From JAUIAI01 sp049680625 (lineage in GTDB: Bacteria > Pseudomonadota > Gammaproteobacteria > Burkholderiales > Burkholderiaceae_E): DNA of 33,391 bases. Below, piece by piece: positions 23,673 to 30,500 of the stretch. The translations under genes and the position numbers were made by a program. The stretch's first letter is position 1. Every line of letters begins with the position of its first letter. Location: assembly GCA_049680625.1 (NCBI GenBank), contig JBAUID010000165.1, forward strand, positions 1 through 33,391, in the 5' to 3' direction. Below the pieces are notes generated by a model, which made no database searches, was not told the DNA's origin, and was given only the letters and a program-made list of their open reading frames with translations.

Positions 23673-24488
23673 TTACGTTGGCGCTCGAACCATCCGATCC
23701 AGTCGCAGGCGGTCGCGCTTATCGGTTAGCCGCCAGGCACTGGCAAACACGGCTGCGATGACACCCAGGCCGGTTGCCCCGCAGATCAGGAACATCACCA
23801 ACAACTGGTACTTAACCGCCTCACGCGGATCGACCCCAGCCAGTATCTGGCCGGTCATCATGCCCGGGAGCGACACAACCCCAGTAGCCGCCATTGCATT
23901 AATAATTGGGGTAAAGCCACCGCGCAGTGCCCGCCGGGTTGCCGGTTGTACTGCCCGCCACCGACTACGGCCAAGCATCAGCTGGGCTTCAACGGCACGG
24001 CGATCCCGGTATAACGACTCTTGCAAACTATCCAGGCCGAGGCTGATGCCGGTCATTGTGTTGCCAAGAATCATGCCGAACAACGGGATCGCGTACTGAG
24101 GCGACCACCACGGCTGGGGCTGAATCTGGACCATCAAAGCACTGAGGGTGACCACCGACCCGGCCAACAACATCGCCCCGCCGCCAAGGCTGAAGCCCCA
24201 CAACCCACTCAGGCGGCGCGACTGACGGGCACGAATTTCGAATGCGGCAAAGCCGGCCATTACGCAGGCAACCAACAGGGTTGGCCAGACCGAGCCAATG
24301 GCGAACACGGTACGCAGAACCAGCCCGACCAGGAACAACTGCACAACCATACGCGTCGCCGAGACGACAATCTGCCGTTCCAGGCCCAGCCGAAGCCAGA
24401 CAGACAGTAAGGCGTTCAGCACCAGGAACACGCTGGCCAGACCGACGTCCCAGTACGACAACTGTACGTAAGCGCTATCCAACGGCAT
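23673..24488 (-). CDS. fetB: FetB-like ABC transporter permease (iron export family, UPF0014)
   Basis: About 271 residues with six to seven membrane helices. The FetB/YbbM signature is clear: GMILGNTMTGISLGLDSL, then SLPGMMTGQILAGVDPREAVKYQLLVMFLI. In E. coli FetA and FetB form an ABC exporter that lowers cellular iron and protects against peroxide. The matching ATPase is encoded 74 bp upstream. Start is uncertain between GTG 24500 and ATG 24488; neither has a clear Shine-Dalgarno. A short hairpin GTGCG-GATT-CGCAC lies in the FetA-FetB gap at 24541-24554. Confidence 0.88.
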   Translation of the reverse strand: MPLDSAYVQLSYWDVGLASVFLVLNALLSVWLRLGLERQIVVSATRMVVQLFLVGLVLRTVFAIGSVWPTLLVACVMAGFAAFEIRARQSRRLSGLWGFSLGGGAMLLAGSVVTLSALMVQIQPQPWWSPQYAIPLFGMILGNTMTGISLGLDSLQESLYRDRRAVEAQLMLGRSRWRAVQPATRRALRGGFTPIINAMAATGVVSLPGMMTGQILAGVDPREAVKYQLLVMFLICGATGLGVIAAVFASAWRLTDKRDRLRLDRMVRAPT

Positions 24489-24574
24489 ACTCTGTTTCAC
24501 CGGCGCCGATCCAACCTACGGATAGGCATCGATGACATCCGGTGCGGATTCGCACGTATCGGATTCGCGTGTCT

Positions 24575-25171
24575 CTATTCGGCATGAAGTTGGCCGGCAT
24601 CCACTGTAAACCGCCTGCGCGCAATTCGAACCGCCTGATCAGCGTCATGGGTAACCACCAGCAATGCCCGCCCGGCACTTAGCAATTGTTTAATCAGTTT
24701 TTCTACCCGCCGGGTTGTCTCGCCATCCAGAGACGCAGTGGGTTCATCTAATAACAACACCTTGGGCTGACGGACAACCGCTCGAATGATGGCCAGGCGC
24801 TGCGCCTCCCCGCTGGACAATCGGTCGACGCTCCAGTTCCAGCAATCCGGCGGCAGGTCGAGGGCTGAGCTCAAACCTTCCACTGATTCGCGATCACCCG
24901 GCTCGAAGTGATCGTTGACCTGATCAGCCCACCAGCCTGGCTGCGCAGGTACCAGCATCACCTGGGAGCGCCATTGGGTTGCACGCATTGACTGACGCGA
25001 TTGACTATTCAGAAAAACGTCACCGGTTGTCGGGTCAAGGTCGGCTATGGCCCGCAACAAGACGGATTTTCCAGCACCCGACGCACCGCGAATAGCAACA
25101 CATTCGCCAGCGGCGACATCAATCGAAACCGGACCAAACATGTTGCTACCCAGTTCAGCGATCCTTAGCAT
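24575..25171 (-). CDS. fetA: FetA-like ABC transporter ATP-binding protein
   Basis: 198-residue ABC ATPase. Walker A is GASGAGKS (29-36), then signature LSSGEAQR, Walker B VLLLDEPTASLD and the switch His in VVTHDADQ. It is short, as expected for FetA-type ATPases. The adjacent FetB-like permease makes a two-component exporter, probably for iron. The frame extends upstream to 25372, but the extension lies inside the ChaC gene and lacks homology; the ATG at 25171 gives the natural N-terminus MLRIAEL and overlaps the ChaC end by 17 bp. Confidence 0.9.
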   Translation of the reverse strand: MLRIAELGSNMFGPVSIDVAAGECVAIRGASGAGKSVLLRAIADLDPTTGDVFLNSQSRQSMRATQWRSQVMLVPAQPGWWADQVNDHFEPGDRESVEGLSSALDLPPDCWNWSVDRLSSGEAQRLAIIRAVVRQPKVLLLDEPTASLDGETTRRVEKLIKQLLSAGRALLVVTHDADQAVRIARRRFTVDAGQLHAE

Positions 25172-25715
25172 GCTTGCCAGCCACCTGGTTGCGAACCGCC
25201 GATTCAAGTGCAAAAACGTGGGGGTCGTCGACGTCAATTGAGCGCAATGCCTTTGCCAACTCAAATAAATACTCGGCATTGGACCCGCTCGGGCCAACCG
25301 AAGCCGCGATTTGGGCGGCGATATCACCCAGCGGCGCTTCACCCAGCCAGGCAAAGTTCCCCGGTTCACCAACGTAGACTACACCCGGAACCAGGCGGCC
25401 ATCGCTAAGCGACAAACTTACATCACGTTTGTCGTAACCGTTCTTCTCGCGGTGATCCAGGGCTTCGAATGTTTGCCGAGCTACCGTTGCATCGACGAGG
25501 TAAGCCATGCCAGTACACACGGCCGAAGGGACATCCACAAGAGTGACAACCCGGCCCGGAGACTCCGGAATTCCGCGGTGATCATGAGAGCCCTGCCAGA
25601 ACCGTCGTTCGACACCATCGAGCCTGGCCACAGCGCGTTCGACGTAGTCAAAACCCGGACGCCAGATTAACGATCCGTAGCCAAATACCCAGACAGCCTT
25701 TTCCAAAACGGTCAA
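25155..25715 (-). CDS. ChaC-type gamma-glutamylcyclotransferase
   Basis: 186 residues. N-terminal FGYGSLIWRPGF is the classic ChaC substrate-binding loop, and the catalytic Glu is E90 in LDHREKNGY. ChaC enzymes cleave glutathione to 5-oxoproline and Cys-Gly in the cytoplasm. No ATG is available near the N-terminus: the frame starts with TTG at 25715, six bases after the HAD gene stop. The overlap with fetA and tight spacing place it in one operon with HAD, FetAB and EamA. Confidence 0.9.
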   Translation of the reverse strand: MTVLEKAVWVFGYGSLIWRPGFDYVERAVARLDGVERRFWQGSHDHRGIPESPGRVVTLVDVPSAVCTGMAYLVDATVARQTFEALDHREKNGYDKRDVSLSLSDGRLVPGVVYVGEPGNFAWLGEAPLGDIAAQIAASVGPSGSNAEYLFELAKALRSIDVDDPHVFALESAVRNQVAGKHAKDR

Positions 25716-25721
25716 GTCGTT

Positions 25722-26438
25722 TCAGACCTGGATCTGTTCAAGCAGTTCAGGAAAACTGTCAACAATGTAGTCACAGTCAGGATTGGCTTGCGGGTCCGGC
25801 GGGCCGGCTTTACCCCATTCGTCTGGCCGCCGGACAAAAGCAGTTTTGAATCCGACCGCACGAGCAGCATCAAGATCAAAATTATGACAGGCCACCATGC
25901 AACACTCGGACGGTTCCATTTGCAGGAACCGGGCTGCTGTTTCGTAAGCCTCTGGCAGGATCTTGTATTTGCCGATCGCTTCACAAGAAATAACGGCATC
26001 CCAGTTCAAGCCATTGCGACGCGCCGTATCAATAATGATGCGAAAACTCAGGATTGTGAACGAAGCACAGATAAACTGCTCACGCAGCTTTGGCAGGACT
26101 GGCGGGAAATCTGGCCAACATTGCAGGTTATGAACCCCATCCCACCAGATTGCCCGACGCTGTGCGTCAGTAGCGGCGTCCATGCCGTTTTCTTTGAGTA
26201 AGTCGTCAAGCACCATACGATGCGACCCGTCAAAGTTATAAGCCGGCAGCTCATGCTCACCCAGGTTAACCATTTTTTGCAGCGAGCGTTTGCGCATCGT
26301 GTTGGCAAGATCTCCCCAGTTTTTCTCGACCCCAAGCGCCTGACCAAGAGTGGCCAACCCGGTGGCAAAACCCGTATGCCAGTCGAGGATGGTGCCACCG
26401 GTATCAAAGGTCAGTGCACGAATTCCCTTGCTGTTCAA
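25722..26438 (-). CDS. HAD-superfamily hydrolase, haloacid dehalogenase type II-like
   Basis: 238 residues. The nucleophile loop is FDTGGT (residues 10-15), followed by a cap domain rich in helices; motif II Ser/Thr lies near ASFTILSF, the conserved Lys in EAIGKYKILPEAYE, and motif IV in CMVACHNFDLDAARAVGFKTAF. Members hydrolyse 2-haloacids or small phosphates; the precise substrate is open. The start is TTG at 26438, well supported by GGGAGG about seven bases upstream. It is the first gene of its operon and divergent from the sirtuin gene (120 bp between). Confidence 0.86.
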   Translation of the reverse strand: MNSKGIRALTFDTGGTILDWHTGFATGLATLGQALGVEKNWGDLANTMRKRSLQKMVNLGEHELPAYNFDGSHRMVLDDLLKENGMDAATDAQRRAIWWDGVHNLQCWPDFPPVLPKLREQFICASFTILSFRIIIDTARRNGLNWDAVISCEAIGKYKILPEAYETAARFLQMEPSECCMVACHNFDLDAARAVGFKTAFVRRPDEWGKAGPPDPQANPDCDYIVDSFPELLEQIQV

Positions 26439-26558
26439 GACCTGCCTCCCACATTAACTGTTGTCCGTAATGACCCTGTTGTAGCACACTCTGATCTTCA
26501 CTGCGCCCGAATCCAGTTCGCCGCAGCCAGTACCAAGCAAGCCGGGGGCGAACCAGAC

Positions 26559-27329
26559 ATGACTGACCAAATGCTGATCAATACCGCCAGACAGTGGGTG
26601 GACGCAGCGGAAAAGGTGGTTGTGCTGACCGGCGCCGGCATTTCAACCGATTCTGGCATCCCGGATTTTCGCGGCCCGCAAGGGGTTTGGACAAAAAACC
26701 CGGCAGCTGAGAAGCAATCGACTATTGATCACTACATGGCTGACGCCGAAATTCGGAAGCAGGCCTGGCAATCTCGTATCGATCACGCCGCATGGAGTGC
26801 GCGCCCGAATGCCGGCCACTTCGCCCTGGTTGAACTCGAAACCCGCGGCAAATTACACGGCCTGATTACCCAGAACATTGATGAACTACACCAGATAGCC
26901 GGCAACTCTGCGGACAAGGTGATTGAGGTGCACGGCACCGTGCGCCGCGTAGTTTGCATGGCCTGCGGCCTGAAGACACCAACAATCAATATACTCAAGC
27001 GGGTGAAAGACGGCGAGGCAGACCCGGCCTGCGTGCGTTGCGGCGGCATACAGAAAAGTGACACGATTTCATTTGGCCAGGCCCTGGTGCCTGAGGTGAT
27101 TGAAAAAGCGATGCAAGTCGCGCGTCAGGCAGATGTTTTGTTGGCAGTCGGCAGCACGTTACAAGTGTATCCGGTTGCAGGCGCCGTCCCCCTGGCGGCT
27201 GAAAATGATGCGAAGATCATCATTGTCAATGCCCAGGCTACTGCAATGGACAGTATTGCCGACGCATTATTGCCGGGTTCGATCTCGGAGATTCTGCCGC
27301 AAATCTGTGCCGGAAAATTCCGACAGTGA
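26559..27329 (+). CDS. SIR2-family NAD-dependent protein deacylase
   Basis: 256-residue sirtuin. GAGIST (25-30) with PDFRGPQG, QNID (105-108), catalytic H125 in VHGTVRR, a structural Zn site with C133, C136, C158 and C161, and the closing GSTLQVYPVAG and IIIVNAQAT NAD-binding strands are all present. It removes acyl groups from lysines with NAD+ as co-substrate, in the cytoplasm. The reading frame is open far upstream (to 26220) through the HAD gene; the family N-terminus and a GGGGG stretch about 13 bases upstream favour the ATG at 26559. It lies 177 bp before the UvrA-type gene on the same strand. Confidence 0.92.
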   Translation: MTDQMLINTARQWVDAAEKVVVLTGAGISTDSGIPDFRGPQGVWTKNPAAEKQSTIDHYMADAEIRKQAWQSRIDHAAWSARPNAGHFALVELETRGKLHGLITQNIDELHQIAGNSADKVIEVHGTVRRVVCMACGLKTPTINILKRVKDGEADPACVRCGGIQKSDTISFGQALVPEVIEKAMQVARQADVLLAVGSTLQVYPVAGAVPLAAENDAKIIIVNAQATAMDSIADALLPGSISEILPQICAGKFRQ

Positions 27330-27506
27330 GCATTGCTTCCACCGCTTAGCTGCATACCGGCGGGGTAGCCTACCCGCGCCAGTGGAGATTCAGAATCGTT
27401 CTACCATCTGCCTCTGGCCACTCCCGGCCCCCTGGTGGATGACATCGATGGATAACACCACCGATTCGCAATAAGCCCCGGCCTGTCCAATACAAAACCT
27501 GATGCT

Positions 27507-30500
27507 ATGACTGATTCTGCAATGCCTCCACCGGTACCTGATGCTGATTTGCCAGACAATGAAGGCAGAACCCAGGGAAATACCCAGGGGCAATTCGGCG
27601 GCAAGTATCTTGGCCAGGCCTTACATAACAGTATCCGGGTACGTGGCGCCCGGCAGAACAACCTGAAGAATTTGTCGCTGGATATTCCGACCGGTCAGTT
27701 GGTCGTGGTAACCGGGGTGTCAGGTTCGGGAAAGTCGTCGCTGGTATTTGACACCGTCTATGCAGAAGGACAACGGCGCTATGTCGAAACCTTCTCAGCC
27801 TACGCCCGTCAGTTTCTCGACCGCATGGACAAACCACAGGTCGACCGCATCGACGGTGTGCCGCCGGCAATTGCCATTGACCAGACAAACCCGGTCCGGA
27901 CCTCCCGTTCGACAGTTGGCACAATGACCGAAGTGAATGACCACCTGAAGTTGCTGTTTTCCAGGTTGGCAAACCTAATCTGCCGTCAGTGTGCCGAACC
28001 GGTTGATCGCGACGCCAGTGCATCGATTGTTGACGATATTGTCTCCCGCGCAGGCAAAACCCATGGCGCCCGCCTGGTGATCTGTTTCCCCGTACCCGTC
28101 CCAGCGAATTTTTCGGAAGACGAAGTCCAGGATTTGCTCGCTGTTCAGGGCTACACCCGGGTGCATCAACGCACTGAACTCGACGACAAAAGTAGTTTGT
28201 TGCAAGTTGTCCAGGACCGACTACGCGCGGGCAAAGCAGACCCGGCACGGATTACCGACGCCATCGAGGTAGCGATGTCCCGCGGCCATGGCCGAATCAG
28301 TGTTTACGTCACTGACGACAAGGGCAACGATATTGACACCCCGTGGCAATACAGCGCCGACTTGCACTGTGCCCGTTGCGATCTTGCCTATAGCGACGCC
28401 CTGCCAAGCATGTTCTCGTTTAACTCGCCACTGGGTGCCTGTGAAGACTGTCGCGGATTCGGCCGGGTAATTGGTATCGACATGGGCCTGGTTGTCCCCG
28501 ATGAAAGTAAGTCGCTGAAAGGCGGTGCAGTTAAATGCTGGCAAACCGAAAGTTACAAAGACTGCCGCCGGGACTTGCTCAAACATGCGACATCCCGCGG
28601 GATCGACACCGACAAACCCTGGCGCGACCTGACGGAACAACAACGCCAATGGGTGATCGAAGGTGATGCTACTTACAAACGCGGGCAATGGCGTACTCAC
28701 TGGTACGGAGTGAACCGTTGGTTCGCCTACCTTGAGAGCAAAGCCTACAAAATGCATGTTCGGGTACTACTGTCGCGTTACCGCGCTTATACGCCATGCA
28801 CTACCTGCGATGGAGCCAGACTGAAAACTGATGCCTTGATCTGGCGGGTTGGCGACCGGCGCACAGCCGATACCGCCAGGGGTGTTGGCACTGATTTCGA
28901 ACGCCCGTTGTTCAAACCCAACGGGGTGGGCTGGACTAATGACAACATGGCAACCCTACCCGGTTTGTCACTTCACGACCTTATGTTGTTGCCCATTGAA
29001 CGGGTCAGCAAATTTTTTAATGATGTTGCGATTCAAATCCTGACCAAAGGCGACTCCGGCACCAAAGCCGGGGCCGGCGCCGCCGAAGCCCTGGACATGC
29101 TGCTAACCGAACTTCGGGCGCGGCTTTCCTATCTGCATGAGGTGGGTCTGTCTTACCTGACCCTGGACAGGCAGTCCCGCACCTTGTCAGGGGGTGAAGT
29201 ACAGCGAATCAACCTGACAACCGCCCTGGGAACATCACTGGTAAACACCTTGTTTGTGCTGGACGAGCCCTCGATTGGGCTGCATCCCCGCGATATGAAT
29301 CGCATCATCGCCGTCATGTTGCGGCTGCGTGATGCGGGCAATTCACTGTTGGTTGTCGAACACGACCCCCAGGTGATGTTCGCAGCTGACCGGATTATCG
29401 ACATTGGCCCAGGCCCAGGTGAACGCGGTGGCAATATTGTTTTCGAAGGTGGACCACAAGAACTGCGTCAGGCCAAAACCCTGACAGCCGACTACCTGAC
29501 CGGGCGCCGGAAAATTGATGTTGGCCTGCGCCAGAAGGTTGCGAACAACACGCCTCGCCTTGTGCTCGAAGGCGCATCTGAAAACAATCTGAAACATATC
29601 AACATTGATTTTCCACTGAGCCGGTTTGTGACCGTTACCGGTGTCTCCGGGAGCGGCAAATCAACACTGATACAAAACGTATTGCTACCCGCCCTGATGA
29701 AGGCCAAAGGCAGACCAACCGAGACGCCGGGTCAATTCGACCGCTTGCTGGGTGACGACTGGATTGATGATGTTGCCTTTGTTGACCAGTCGCCAATCGG
29801 CAAAACGGCACGCAGCAATCCAATCAGTTACGTTGGCGGATTCGATCCGATCCGCAAGCGGTTCTCGGGCACAGCAGCAGCCCGGGAGCGTGGGTATAAA
29901 CCGGGCACTTTCAGCTTTAATTCCGGCGACGGACGCTGCCCGACCTGTCGTGGTAACGGATTCGAGCATGTTGAAATGCAATTTTTGTCCGACGTTTACC
30001 TGCGTTGCCCCGACTGTGACGGTTCTCGGTTTCGGGCGGAAACCCTGGAAATCAAAATCCCCGGTACCCCGGGCGCAAAGCGCCTGGATGGGGACAGTTT
30101 TGGCCTGCTGTCGATTGCAGATGTCCTGAACCTGACAGTTTCTGAGGCCTTGCTGTTCTTTGCCAACGATTTGGAGGTCAAGCACCGTCTGCGCCCGCTA
30201 TCGGATGTCGGCCTTGACTACCTGAAACTCGGCCAGCCGGTACCCACCCTGTCCGGCGGTGAAGCACAACGCCTGAAGCTGGCCGGCTTTCTTGCCGAGG
30301 CACAGGCAACATCGAAACCAAAACGCAGCGGTCGACGCGCGCGGTGTGGCACCTTGTTCCTGTTTGATGAGCCAACCACCGGCCTGCACTTTGACGATGT
30401 TTCACGCCTGATCGGTGCGTTCCGAAAACTGCTCGACGCCGGGCATTCGCTGATGGTGATTGAACACAACCTTGACGTCATGTGGGCCTCCGACTGGCTG

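Noticed and set aside
26220..26558. Upstream extension of the sirtuin frame by 113 codons
   Set aside because: It lies antisense to the HAD gene and before the normal sirtuin N-terminus; it is fortuitously open.
27505..28248. 247-residue open frame on the minus strand inside the UvrA-type gene
   Set aside because: It lies fully antisense to a well-conserved UvrA module, is rich in Arg, Pro, Gly and Cys without domain motifs, and is a mirror of the coding frame's codon bias.
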